In this document: one piece after another, positions 18,292-27,600 of the stretch | How positions within the stretch are numbered: position 1 is the first letter of the stretch | How the letters are laid out: every line of letters begins with the position of its first letter | From: Rhodothermales bacterium | Lineage (GTDB): Bacteria > Bacteroidota > Rhodothermia > Rhodothermales > Bin80 | Assembly (NCBI GenBank): GCA_958296045.1 | Contig: CATQHT010000001.1 | Coordinates: 1-64,000, forward strand | Reading direction: 5' to 3' | Length of the DNA stretch: 64,000 nucleotides | Made by a program: the position numbers and the translations under genes | Notes under the pieces: model-generated | The model's database searches: none | The model's input: only the letters and a program-made list of their open reading frames with translations | Told to the model about the DNA's origin: nothing

Positions 18292-18530
18292 ATCCTTACT
18301 GGAAAACCAACCTGCGCTATCTGGCCATATTACTTTCCATATGGTTTGTGGTGTCGTTCGGGTGCGGGGTTTTGCTGGCTGATGAGTTGGATGCCATCCG
18401 TGTGGGCGGATTCAAGCTTGGGTTCTGGTTTGCGCAGCAGGGAGCCATCTATGTCTTTGTGGTTCTCATCTTCGTGTACGTCCAGCTGATGAACCGGCTG
18501 GATCGCGTGCACACCGAAGGTATCCGGTAG
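18288..18530 (+). CDS. DUF4212 small subunit of a sodium:solute symporter
   Basis: This 80-residue protein has two membrane segments (YLAILLSIWFVVSFGCGVLLA, about 10-30, split by the short extracytoplasmic stretch DELDAIRVGGFKLGFWFAQQG, and IYVFVVLIFVYVQLM, about 52-66). The arrangement and the adjacent symporter gene 6 bases downstream are characteristic of DUF4212 partners of the VC_2705-type sodium:solute symporters. It presumably assists assembly or gating. It begins inside the stop of the mscS gene. Confidence 0.88.
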   Translation: MNPYWKTNLRYLAILLSIWFVVSFGCGVLLADELDAIRVGGFKLGFWFAQQGAIYVFVVLIFVYVQLMNRLDRVHTEGIR

Positions 18531-18535
18531 CGGCC

Positions 18536-20221
18536 ATGGAAGCACAGACCTGGACTTTCGTCCTGGTAGGGTTCAGCTTTGCCCTCTATATAGGTGTCGC
18601 CATCTGGTCGCGTGCCGGAAGCACGGGCGAATTCTATGTCGCTGGCGGGCGCGTGCCGCCCCTGCTTAACGGCATGGCCACCGCTGCGGACTGGATGAGC
18701 GCTGCCTCATTCCTTTCCATGGCTGGCCTTATCGCCTTTATGGGGCGTGACGGCAGCGTGTACCTGATGGGCTGGACCGGCGGGTATGTGTTGCTTGCGC
18801 TCCTGTTAGCGCCATACCTGCGCCGGTTCGGCAAGTTTACCGTGCCCGACTTCGTGGGGGACCGGTACTATTCGCAGACGGCCCGCTTTGTCGCAGTCAT
18901 CTGCGCTGTCTTCGTGTCTTTCACATATGTGGCGGGCCAGATGCGTGGCGTAGGGATCGTGTTTTCGCGATTCCTCGAGATTGACATTCTGCCCGGCGTG
19001 CTCATAGGCATGGGCATCGTGTTTTTCTACGCGGTGCTTGGTGGCATGAAGGGAATCACCTATACGCAGGTGGCGCAGTACTGCGTGCTGATTTTCGCAT
19101 ATCTGGTGCCAGCGATCTTTATCTCGCTATTGATGACAGGCCATGTGGTGCCGCAGGTTGGGTTTGGTAGCACGTTGGCGGACGGGTCTGGCACGTTTCT
19201 GCTCGATAAGCTGGATGGCTTAAGCCAGGAGCTGGGATTTGATGCCTACACGCAGGGCACCAAAGGCATGATTGACGTGTTTGCCATCACGGCTGCCCTC
19301 ATGGTGGGGACTGCCGGGTTGCCCCATGTGATTGTGCGCTTCTATACGGTACCACGAGTGTCCGCAGCGCGAAGCAGCGCGGGTTGGGCGCTCGTATTTA
19401 TCGCCCTGTTGTACACCAGTGCGCCCGCAGTGGCCGCCTTTGCGCGCACGAACTTGCTTACCACGGTGTCCGATGCTCCGTATGAGGAAGTGCCGCCATG
19501 GTTCACGAACTGGGAAGCGACGGGGCTCATCACGTTTGAAGACAAGAATGGCGACGGTCTTATCCGCTATGTGGGTGATGCCGATGCCAACGAGTTGACG
19601 ATTGATCCAGACATCATGGTGTTGGCCAACCCGGAGATTGCGAACCTCCCCAACTGGGTCATCGGTCTAGTGGCGGCGGGCGGATTGGCCGCGGCGCTGT
19701 CCACGGCCGCAGGTCTGCTCTTGGTGATTTCCACCTCTGTTGCTCGGGACTTGCTCAAGAAGGGGTTGCGGCCCTCTATCACCGAGAAGCAGGAGCTCTT
19801 AACGGCCCGCATCACAGCGGGTGTGGCGGTATGTATCGCCGGGTACTTTGGGATTGATCCGCCAGGCTTTGTCGCTCAGGTGGTAGCGTTCGCGTTCGGG
19901 CTGGCGGCTGCGTCATTTTTTCCTGCCATCATCCTGGGCATCTTCACGCGACGGATGAACAAGTACGGGGCCATCAGCGGCATGATCAGCGGGATTGCCT
20001 TCACGGCGGCCTACATCATCTTTTTCAAGTTCGTCAGTCCTGAGCTCAACAGCGAAGCATACTGGCTATTTGGCATCTCCCCAGAGGGCATCGGCGCCAT
20101 TGGCATGCTAATCAATTTCGCTGTTGCGCTGACGGTTTCGCGATTCACGCCGGTACCGCCAGCCACGGTGCGGGAGCTCGTCAATCAAATCAGGCGGCCA
20201 GAGCGTGATAAGGCCCCTTAA
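18536..20221 (+). CDS. Sodium:solute symporter (SSS family, VC_2705-type, acetate-permease-like)
   Basis: The 561-residue polytopic transporter has about 13 membrane helices. EFYVAGGRVPPLLNGMATAADWMSAASFLSMAG is the SSS helix-1/2 signature (split over residues 32-64), followed by YVAGQMRGVGIVFSRFLEI and GLPHVIVRFYTVP. An extracytoplasmic insert with a calcium-loop-like DKNGDGLIRYVGDAD (about 332-346) interrupts two helices. Relatives take up monocarboxylates such as acetate or propionate with sodium, but the substrate here is inference. The partner DUF4212 subunit sits directly upstream. Confidence 0.92.
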   Translation: MEAQTWTFVLVGFSFALYIGVAIWSRAGSTGEFYVAGGRVPPLLNGMATAADWMSAASFLSMAGLIAFMGRDGSVYLMGWTGGYVLLALLLAPYLRRFGKFTVPDFVGDRYYSQTARFVAVICAVFVSFTYVAGQMRGVGIVFSRFLEIDILPGVLIGMGIVFFYAVLGGMKGITYTQVAQYCVLIFAYLVPAIFISLLMTGHVVPQVGFGSTLADGSGTFLLDKLDGLSQELGFDAYTQGTKGMIDVFAITAALMVGTAGLPHVIVRFYTVPRVSAARSSAGWALVFIALLYTSAPAVAAFARTNLLTTVSDAPYEEVPPWFTNWEATGLITFEDKNGDGLIRYVGDADANELTIDPDIMVLANPEIANLPNWVIGLVAAGGLAAALSTAAGLLLVISTSVARDLLKKGLRPSITEKQELLTARITAGVAVCIAGYFGIDPPGFVAQVVAFAFGLAAASFFPAIILGIFTRRMNKYGAISGMISGIAFTAAYIIFFKFVSPELNSEAYWLFGISPEGIGAIGMLINFAVALTVSRFTPVPPATVRELVNQIRRPERDKAP

Positions 20222-20325
20222 GATGGAGGCCAACGATGCGCATTGTGAAGAATGAGTAATTTTTTTGACGTTTTCTCTGCGTATATTGATTTCGTCTCTT
20301 CATTAGGCTAGTGGAGCTATCAATG

Positions 20326-20817
20326 AACACTCTTTGCACAGCCGCAGCGGTAGCGGCCTTGGTTCTTTTTGCCAGCTTGGGCTGTGGAGAGGCGCCCGAG
20401 GACTCCCAGATGGAGCCGTACGCATCGGAGCAGGAAGCAGGCACCAGCATTTCGGATCCTTGCCCCCGCTTGGTGGGCTCCTGGGAGCTTGTCCGCATCA
20501 ACGAGGAGTCTGGCGCTCTTTCCGGCGAATACGACGAAGATCCCGACTACCAGGAGGCGCCGACGCTTAAAATTCTTAATGGGACGCACTGGATGTTCAT
20601 TCGGCAGTCTGCGGAGGAGTTTGTCCATGCCCAGGGCGGACGATATACGCTGGAAGCGGGAGGATTCTATACGGAGGTCGTCGAATACAGTGCTATTCCA
20701 GCCAACGTGGGCCATGTGTTCGAATTTGAATGCACAGTCGAAGGGGATTCCATCTGGCATCATGTAAGTGGGGAGGGGGACAATCGCTACGATGAGGTGT
20801 GGCGCCGGGTCCGATAG
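20326..20817 (+). CDS. Small lipoprotein with lipocalin-like domain
   Basis: From ATG 20326 (preferred over 20311 because it begins the signal peptide MNTLCTAAAVAALVLFASLGC directly) the protein is 163 residues with a lipobox ending LGC. The mature part begins with an acidic linker and then LVGSWELVRINEESG, GRYTLEAGGFYTEVVEYS and WHHVSGEGDNRYDEVWRRV, the strand pattern of small lipocalin-like/DUF4488-type domains. It would sit on the periplasmic side or the cell surface. It stands alone after the symporter; I cannot give a ligand. Confidence 0.72.
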   Translation, partial: NTLCTAAAVAALVLFASLGCGEAPEDSQMEPYASEQEAGTSISDPCPRLVGSWELVRINEESGALSGEYDEDPDYQEAPTLKILNGTHWMFIRQSAEEFVHAQGGRYTLEAGGFYTEVVEYSAIPANVGHVFEFECTVEGDSIWHHVSGEGDNRYDEVWRRVR

Positions 20818-20841
20818 AACCGCCCCCCAAGGGCGCGCTTA

Positions 20842-20864
20842 GGGCTGGCGAAATATTAACCTAG
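20842..20864 (+). repeat. Left terminal inverted repeat of tnpB element copy 1
   Basis: Starts GGGCTGGCGAAATATTAACC. Its reverse complement matches the right end (22412-22434) with one mismatch over the first 20 bases. The same sequence, slightly diverged (GGGCTGGCGACATATTAAC), forms the outer end of copy 2 at 52100 reading inward on the minus strand. Confidence 0.8.
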
Positions 20865-20933
20865 CCTAACCGGAACCATCGGCTCCGTAACTGCGCAGAT
20901 GCTATGCACGCCGATCACCGCTCCCGCCTGTGA

Positions 20934-21125
20934 ATGTCGGAAATAGTCCTTGTTTACGTTTCACGTAGCGCCCTTGACGCTGCTTTCGGTCTTGCCCTGC
21001 GCGAAGGGGCGCCGTACATGGACGTCGTGCGCCGAGCCGTTGTCGATGAGGCCATTGCGTACTCGAAGCGGATACGGGCTGCCCAGACGGCACGCCTGCA
21101 AGCCGGCCCACGAGAGCGCTCGTAG
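20934..21125 (+). CDS. Small ORF upstream of tnpB, ribbon-helix-helix-like (hypothetical)
   Basis: The 63-residue frame starts MSEIVLVYVSRSALDAAF and continues with two predicted helices (LDAAFGLALREG and VVRRAVVDEAIAYSKRIRAA), a strand-helix-helix order like small RHH DNA-binding proteins. It ends 2 bases before the tnpB start. Copy 2 of the element retains the same start and first 22 codons but has a 4-base insertion that destroys the rest. Conservation inside both copies suggests it is a genuine gene of the element, possibly a regulator. The fold is inferred by eye. Confidence 0.5.
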   Translation: MSEIVLVYVSRSALDAAFGLALREGAPYMDVVRRAVVDEAIAYSKRIRAAQTARLQAGPRERS

Positions 21126-21127
21126 CC

Positions 21128-22420
21128 TTGCTCCTGGGCCAGACATACCGCTGCTATACAAAGAAGGCGGGCTATGCACGCCTGCGGCGGATGTTCGCAA
21201 ACGGTAAGTGGGTCCGTAACTGGGCGGTCGAACAATGCCGCAACGCACACAAGGTAGTAGAGAAGCATCCGAGCTATTTCACATTGACGAAGCGCTGGAC
21301 GGCCGCCCGCAACGCCGATGAGCGCAATCTCGAGTTCGGCGTGACGGAGCAGCGTTCTGTGATCAGGGGCGTGACGGAGGGTTACAAGCGCTTTTTCAAT
21401 AAGCACCATGCGCGCCCGCCGCGTTTCAGCGGCGACTTGGTGAAGAGCGTCAGGCTGCTACGAAAGCCCGAACGCGTCAGGCGCCAAGACTATCGCGTTC
21501 GCATCAAGGGCGTCGGGTACGTCCGTTTCACCGATCGGCGCGGGTTGATCAAGCGCTACGGCTGCAAGTTCGTGCGCATCGTGCGGTCGTCGCTGGGTAC
21601 CGAATACACGATACAAGTCGTGTACGAGCGCCCCGAGGCGCCAGAGAGCAGCTGCGCAGACACGCCGATGGCCGTGGACCTTGGCCGCAAGGCCATCGCG
21701 ACGCTGGCGGATGGAAAGAGCTACGCGCCCATCACAAAGAGTGAGCCCCGCAGGGACGCTTTGCGGCGTCGGGCTGCTAAGACGAAGAAAGGCACGCGTC
21801 TGCGCCGAAAGCGGTTCGGTGCTTGGCGCAAGGAGGCCGAGCGCGTAGTAAGACGCCACCGCGGGTACCGCCACGAGGTGGCTGCCGACGTCGTCAAGCG
21901 ATCCGCGAATCTGTTTCTGGAAGACCTGAAAGTAGAACGCATGCCACGCGCCGGTGGCAGCCGCAAGACGGGGCTGAACCGATCGATGCGCGCGCAAGGG
22001 CTGTACGCATTGGTGCAGCTGTTGAAGTACAAATCCGCTTTGCTTGGCGGCAAGGTGGAGCTGGTTCCGCCGAACGATACAACGCAGAGATGCAGCGCTT
22101 ACCACCACAAGCCGGAGGAAAGGCTACGCCTGGCTGACAGGAAGCATCGTTGTGCCATGTGCGGAAAGACCCAGTGCCGCGACGTTAACGCGGCGTTGAA
22201 CGTGTGGTATCGGGGCCTTTGCCCTGATGAATGGGCGGCGAGCCTATCGTACGCGCAACACATGTCTGCTCACCCGGACGCTGAGCGGCATCCGCTGTTG
22301 GATGCTGTAGCGGGTCTGGGGAGTGTACAGCATCGTGCTCGTGAGCTGCATCCGCAGGGGTGTTGCGCACCCACGAGTTCAGGCGAAATTGACCACCGGC
22401 CAACTAGGCAGATAGGTTAA
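21128..22420 (+). CDS. tnpB: TnpB-type RNA-guided nuclease (IS200/IS605 OrfB family)
   Basis: The 430-residue frame begins at TTG 21128 and reads into the usual TnpB N-terminus (QTYRCYTKKAGYARLRRMFA). RuvC residues are visible: Asp in MAVDLGRKAIATLADG (about 176), Glu in LFLEDLKVERM (about 263) and Asp in CRDVNAALNVW. The zinc ribbon is odd: its first pair reads CSAY instead of CxxC, while the second (CAMC) is intact. The C-terminal 65 residues extend beyond the RuvC motif and overlap the region where the guide (omega) RNA scaffold is usually encoded. The stop codon lies inside the right terminal repeat. Confidence 0.88.
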   Translation: MLLGQTYRCYTKKAGYARLRRMFANGKWVRNWAVEQCRNAHKVVEKHPSYFTLTKRWTAARNADERNLEFGVTEQRSVIRGVTEGYKRFFNKHHARPPRFSGDLVKSVRLLRKPERVRRQDYRVRIKGVGYVRFTDRRGLIKRYGCKFVRIVRSSLGTEYTIQVVYERPEAPESSCADTPMAVDLGRKAIATLADGKSYAPITKSEPRRDALRRRAAKTKKGTRLRRKRFGAWRKEAERVVRRHRGYRHEVAADVVKRSANLFLEDLKVERMPRAGGSRKTGLNRSMRAQGLYALVQLLKYKSALLGGKVELVPPNDTTQRCSAYHHKPEERLRLADRKHRCAMCGKTQCRDVNAALNVWYRGLCPDEWAASLSYAQHMSAHPDAERHPLLDAVAGLGSVQHRARELHPQGCCAPTSSGEIDHRPTRQIG

Positions 22421-22434
22421 TTTTTCGCCAGCCC
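22412..22434 (-). repeat. Right terminal inverted repeat of tnpB element copy 1
   Basis: Read on the minus strand from 22434 it starts GGGCTGGCGAAAAATTAACC, matching the left end at 19 of 20 positions. The tnpB stop codon (22418-22420) is contained in it. Confidence 0.8.
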
Positions 22435-22842
22435 TTAGTGTACGCTGATATACATGTGACGGTGGCCAGCCGGGCTGTCCTTAGCAGGGTACGGGCCGTC
22501 TGCGTCTGATACGGCAGCAGCCCCGCCGCTGTGCGGCATGCAACGCGCAGCAAACCGATTGCGCTGCCCTCGGCCCAATGACCAGGACATCTGCGAAGGG
22601 GAAAATCTGAACAACAGCCGAGCTTGGCGCCGTTATTTCGCTCAATGAGCCGTGGCGTCTTTTTCGTTTCTTCTTCAGGGCAGGGATTTCCGCTGCGCGC
22701 AAAGCGTTTCTGTGGCGTTGCGATAAGCCAAGAGGTTGCCGCTCGATGCGGCGTGCGTCGTTACCTTTAGCACAAGGCTCATAGTTTGTTGGCAGTGCAC
22801 TCTTGGGTGCCGTGCTCTACAGTCGCATCAGCTTCGCTCTGG
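22435..22842 (+). other. Intergenic region upstream of the SGLT-type symporter
   Basis: No gene was recognised; short frames on both strands have no familiar motifs. Any promoter of the symporter gene should lie here, but I saw no convincing -35/-10 pair. Confidence 0.35.
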
Positions 22843-24444
22843 ATGGAATTCGCAACGATTGACTATGTCGTATTCGCGGCCTACTGCCTGCTCATCGTCT
22901 GTGTCGGGCTTTGGGTGTCGCGGGAAAAGAAGGGACACAAAAAGGATGCGGCGGATTACTTCCTGGCGAGCAAGGCGCTGCCGTGGTGGGCGATAGGCGC
23001 ATCGCTGATCGCATCTAACATCTCCGCCGAGCAGTTTATCGGCATGAGCGGATCTGGCTTCCGGCTGGGCCTAGCCATTGCCAGCTACGAGTGGATGGCG
23101 GCGATTACGCTGCTCCTGGTAGCGTGGTTTTTCATCCCCATCTATTTGAAGAAAGGCATTTTCACGATGCCGCAGTTTCTGGAGGTGCGCTATGATGCCC
23201 GCGTGCGCACGCTTCTGGCGGTGTTCTGGCTGCTGGTATATGTCTTTGTGAACCTCACCAGCGTGCTGTACTTGGGTGCGCTGGCCCTCAAAGGCATCAT
23301 GGGCGTGGAGATGTTGACCGGCATTATTGCGCTGGCCGTCTTTGCAGCCGTCTACAGCGTGTACGGGGGCCTCAAAGCGGTCGCTTGGACGGATGTGGTG
23401 CAGGTAGCGTTCCTGGTCGTCGGCGGCCTGCTGACCACCGTCCTAGCACTGAATGCATTCGGTGGCGGCGTGGGCCCGCTGGCTGGGCTGGGAAGGCTCA
23501 TAGAGGAGGTGCCTGAACGGTTCAACATGATTCTATTTGAGGACGAGCTGCTCTACACCGACGACAAGGGAGTGGTGCAGGATGCCTACGACCTACTGCC
23601 GGGTCTGGGGGTGCTTCTGGGTGGCATGTGGATCGCTAACCTCTTCTATTGGGGGTGCAACCAGTATATCATCCAGCGCACGCTGGCGGCCCGCAGCCTG
23701 AAGGAGGCGCAGCGGGGCGTTGCCTTTGCAGCCTACCTGAAACTGCTGCTTCCACTGATTGTCGTGGTGCCGGGCATCGTGGCATATGCGCTTCATGCAC
23801 CGATCGATGCGGCCGATGAAGCCTACCCCTGGCTCCTCAATGAATACGTGGGGCCTGGCCTTAAGGGGCTGGCATTCGCGGCGCTGATCGCGGCGATAGT
23901 TTCGTCCCTGGCTTCGATGATGAACAGCACTGCCACGATATTCACGATGGACATCTATCGCAACTATGTGTCCAAAGGCGCCTCAGAGCAGGCGCTGGTG
24001 CGCACCGGTCGCCTGGTGGCACTCGCTTGCATGGCTATCGCCGTGTGTCTGGCGCCGCTCTTGTCTTCTTTGGACCAGGTCTTTCAGTACATCCAGGAGT
24101 ACACGGGCTTTGTCAGCCCGGGCGTGCTAGCCATCTTCATGATGGGACTGTTCTGGAAAAAGGCTACGGCCAACTCCGCGCTCATTACCGCGCTGCTTAG
24201 CATCCCGCTCACCTGGTCATTGAAATGGCTCTTCCCCGGGCTGCCATTCCTGGACAGGATGGGTATTGCGTTCCTGATATCTGTAGCACTCATCGTAGCC
24301 TATTCGCTCATTGAAGGTAAGGGTCGTGAAAGTGGTAAGGGCATCAGTCTGGGGTCGGGCTTGCTGCGCGCGGACCCGCTGTTTGCTGCACTTGCCTTCG
24401 GGGCTTTGGGAATCTCCGCCGCGCTGTACGCGCTGTTCTGGTAG
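22843..24444 (+). CDS. Sodium/sugar (SGLT-type) symporter, SSS family
   Basis: I start at ATG 22843, which gives 533 residues and begins MEFATIDYVVFAAYCLLIVC, the normal first membrane helix; an upstream in-frame start at 22786 would add 19 non-conserved residues. ADYFLASKALPWWAIGASLI, ASNISAEQFIGMSGSGFRLG and YEWMAAITLL are SGLT landmarks, and FYWGCNQYIIQRTLAARSLKEA and IVSSLASMMNSTATIFTMDIYR complete the family pattern. It imports sugars or related solutes with sodium. It precedes the TonB-dependent receptor, so it may move the final product of outer-membrane uptake, which is inference. Confidence 0.92.
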   Translation: MEFATIDYVVFAAYCLLIVCVGLWVSREKKGHKKDAADYFLASKALPWWAIGASLIASNISAEQFIGMSGSGFRLGLAIASYEWMAAITLLLVAWFFIPIYLKKGIFTMPQFLEVRYDARVRTLLAVFWLLVYVFVNLTSVLYLGALALKGIMGVEMLTGIIALAVFAAVYSVYGGLKAVAWTDVVQVAFLVVGGLLTTVLALNAFGGGVGPLAGLGRLIEEVPERFNMILFEDELLYTDDKGVVQDAYDLLPGLGVLLGGMWIANLFYWGCNQYIIQRTLAARSLKEAQRGVAFAAYLKLLLPLIVVVPGIVAYALHAPIDAADEAYPWLLNEYVGPGLKGLAFAALIAAIVSSLASMMNSTATIFTMDIYRNYVSKGASEQALVRTGRLVALACMAIAVCLAPLLSSLDQVFQYIQEYTGFVSPGVLAIFMMGLFWKKATANSALITALLSIPLTWSLKWLFPGLPFLDRMGIAFLISVALIVAYSLIEGKGRESGKGISLGSGLLRADPLFAALAFGALGISAALYALFW

Positions 24445-24505
24445 ACAGACCGCAGCGTGAACCGGCCGTTAAAACTGTGTGAAGGCAATCGGAAGCGGTT
24501 CCAGG

Positions 24506-24535
24506 TTGACAATAAACTGCTTTTTGCAAGATATT
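24506..24535 (+). promoter_or_regulatory. Possible promoter for the TonB-dependent receptor cluster
   Basis: TTGACA (24506-24511) is followed after 18 bases by GATATT (24530-24535, four of six matches to TATAAT). It lies about 110 bases upstream of the receptor start codon. Rhodothermota/Bacteroidota promoters often deviate from this consensus, so the call is weak. Confidence 0.3.
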
Positions 24536-24647
24536 GCCTAGGCGAACGTGGGCTGAGCATCCAGAGCCGGTCTGGGTGCCTCGGCTGCAGGTGTTTGCGG
24601 CGATCCGTACTGGTACAGAGAACATTAACAACGTGGAGGAACGTGCT

Positions 24648-27600
24648 ATGAGGCATGGGAAGCTACTGGGTGTTTTGGCAGCACTTTTGCTATTTGCATC
24701 GCCCGCCCTTGCGCAACGCGGCAAAATTGCTGGGACGGTAACAGATGCCGCGACTGGCGAAACGTTGCCGGGCGTCAATGTGCTTGTGGTTGAGACGCAG
24801 CAAGGGACGGCATCGGACATTGACGGATATTTCTTCATCAACAATGTCCGTCCTGGCACCTACACGCTGCGCATCTCGCTGGTTGGTTACACCGAGCGTG
24901 TAGTTCAGGATGTGCGCGTATCCACAGGCCTAACCACGACCACCAATGTTGAGATGCGGGAAGAGGAGATCGGCCTTGACGAAATCGTAGTCGTCAGTGA
25001 GCGTCCGATCGTCCAGCTCGATGTGTCTGCCAATGTGGCCAGCCTTAATGCGGAGGCTTTTGAAGACCTTCCGGTGGCCGGCGTCACCGAGGTGCTGGAC
25101 CTGCAGGCTGGCATTGAGCCAGGGCTGCGAGTGCGCGGTGGAGGGCTCAATGAGGTGGCCTTCGTCGTAGACGGCATGAACCTGCGCACAGGCCGCTCGC
25201 AGCAACCGTTCACCAACATCAGCTACACCTCGCTCGAGGAGGTACAGGTGCAGACGGGCGGTTTCAACGCGGAGTACGGCAATGTCCGCAGCGGTATCGT
25301 CAACGTAACCACCAAGGAGCCTTCCAGAACCCGCTTCAACGTGGATGCGCTGATGCGATACATCCCGGCGCAGCCTAAGACGTTAGAAGGATTGGGCGGC
25401 GTTAACCTGAACGACTGCGACTACAGCGGCAGCGGGATGGTGGCCGGAGACTGCGATAGCTGGTACATCCGGCCTTTCCTGGATCCGGCGGTCGCCATGG
25501 ACGGCACCGAAAGCGGAGCCTGGGATATCTACAAGCAACGCCAGTACAACGGATTTGAGGGATGGACTACGCTGGCCGAGCGCCTCAGGAATGACGAGGG
25601 CTTCGACGTCACCGAGAAGGACATGCAGGACTATTTCAAGCACACGCACCGCAAAGATAACGCGATCAGTGTGCCTGACTATGAGGCGGACGTTTCGCTG
25701 AGCGGGCCTGTGATCCCAGGCAGCGGTTCCTCACTTGGGGATCTGCGCTTCCTGGTATCGTATCGCGGTACGCAGACGGCCTACCTCTATCCCCAGTCTC
25801 GGAATGCCTTCACAAGCAACACAATTCAGGGCAAGCTCGTCTCGAACGTGAGCCGCGGCATGAAGCTGACGATCAATGGCATGACAAGCCAGGAGCGCGG
25901 CATCAACCAAAGCCAGGGGTCGGCGGACCTTCGGATGTACAGTGGTAACCTGCCTGCCTACCCTTGGTGGGGCGCTGGCGCGGATATCGTGGACGGCATC
26001 AACCGCCGTGGCCGCGTCATTCTGTCGGACGGTGCGTTCCCTTTGGCTGACGTCGACCATTCGCTGTACGGAGCGACGTTCACGCATACGCTTAGTCCAA
26101 GCACCTTCTACGAGGTAAGCCTGCAGAATCTTGCCACGAAGTATCGCAGCCACTTCCCGAACCTGCGGGATGGTTCGTACATCGACGAGAACGGCAACTT
26201 TGTCCAAGTCCCCTGGACGAACAACCTTGGTCGTCCTACCGAAGCCGGTTTGCAAAATGAGGACCGGCTCACCAAGTTCGGCGGCACCGAAGATCTCAAC
26301 GGCGACGGCGTGCTTACGCCCTATGTGGTCGGTGATGAGCCGTTTGGCTTTCTTGGGCAGGGTGGCAACCTTATTGGTGGTGCAGAAACCACTGGCGGCC
26401 ACTGGGTCAAGACCCGTGATACCTCTGATGTGAGCGTATTTACGGGACGCTTTGACCTGACCAGTCAGCTGACGCGCGTGCTGCAGCTAAAGACCGGCGC
26501 CGAGCTCATCATCAGCGATTACGACCTAAATTACCAGCGCGTAAACTTGGCGCTGGTCGGACCAGAGCCCGAGGCGGATTACCCGTTCTCACGGACGCCG
26601 ATTCAGGGTGCGGCATATGCACAGGGGAAACTTGAGTTTCAGGGCATGATCGCCAACCTGGGCGTTCGCCTTGACTTCTTTGATGCTAATACGCCGTGGT
26701 GGGTTACGGACAACCCGTACGATGCCGCCTTTCGGCAGCGCGTAGATGGCCTGGACGAGCTTCTGGAAAAAGAGGACCCCGCTGCGCAGATCTTTGTCAG
26801 CCCACGCCTTGGCATCTCTTTCCCGATCTCGCTGGATAGTAAGCTGTATTTCAACTACGGCCATTTCCGGCAGATGCTCAACCCGTTTGATATCTTCGGC
26901 ATCCAGCAATCCCGTAACGGTGGCATAGATGTGCTTGGCAATCCTGAACATCCCATGCCGCTCACGGTGGCCTATGAGCTGGGGTTTGACCAGAACATTG
27001 CGGACCAGTTTCTGCTGCGCATCTCTGGATTCTATCGTGACATCAAGAATCAGCCGCGCGGGGTGACCTACCGCTCACTGGGCAGCGTGGTGGCCTACTC
27101 CACCCGGGAGCCGTGGAACTACCGTGATGTACGTGGTGCGGAAGTCACGCTAACCAAGAGCCGTGGCGCATGGGTACGTGGATTCTTGAACTACACCTAT
27201 CTGCAGACAAAGGGTGGCAATTTCGGGTACGGGCAGTTCAGCGAGAACACGTTTGAGCAGCGCAACTATTTGCGTACCTCTACGGACTACCGTCAGGGGA
27301 CGCCTTTGGCGGAGCCGTTTGCCCGGGGCAACTTGCTGTTTTTGACGCCGTCAAAGTTTGTGCCCAGCGTGCTCAATGGCGACCTGCTTGGCGACTGGCG
27401 CGTCAGCCTTTTGGGCGAGTGGCGTGCGGGCTCACAGTGGACATGGGCTGGTGGGGCGACGGCACCGCCGGAGCTTCAGGAGAATGTTCGCTGGCGCAGC
27501 TACGTTAAGTTTGACCTTCGTTTCACGAAGCATATCAACACCCAGTTTGGTGCGGCGCAGCTGTTTCTTGACGTCGACAACGTCTTTAACCGTCGGCACT

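Larger units (their letters stand above)
20842..22434 (+). mobile_element. tnpB element with terminal inverted repeats (copy 1, intact)
   Basis: The element is 1,593 bases, bounded by about 23-base inverted repeats that begin GGGCTGGCGAAA at both ends and flanked on each side by the trinucleotide TTA (20839-20841 and 22435-22437), a plausible 3-base target duplication. It carries a 63-codon ORF and a tnpB gene; no TnpA of the Y1, serine or DDE type is present. A second, degraded copy occurs at about 50550-52100, sharing the left end, the small ORF and most of tnpB. Terminal inverted repeats are unexpected for a tnpB-only element; see the findings. Confidence 0.8.

Noticed and set aside
20265-20287. 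TTGACG ... TATATT as a promoter of the small lipoprotein
   Set aside because: The spacing is about 11 bases, far from the 16-18 required, so the pair is not a standard promoter.
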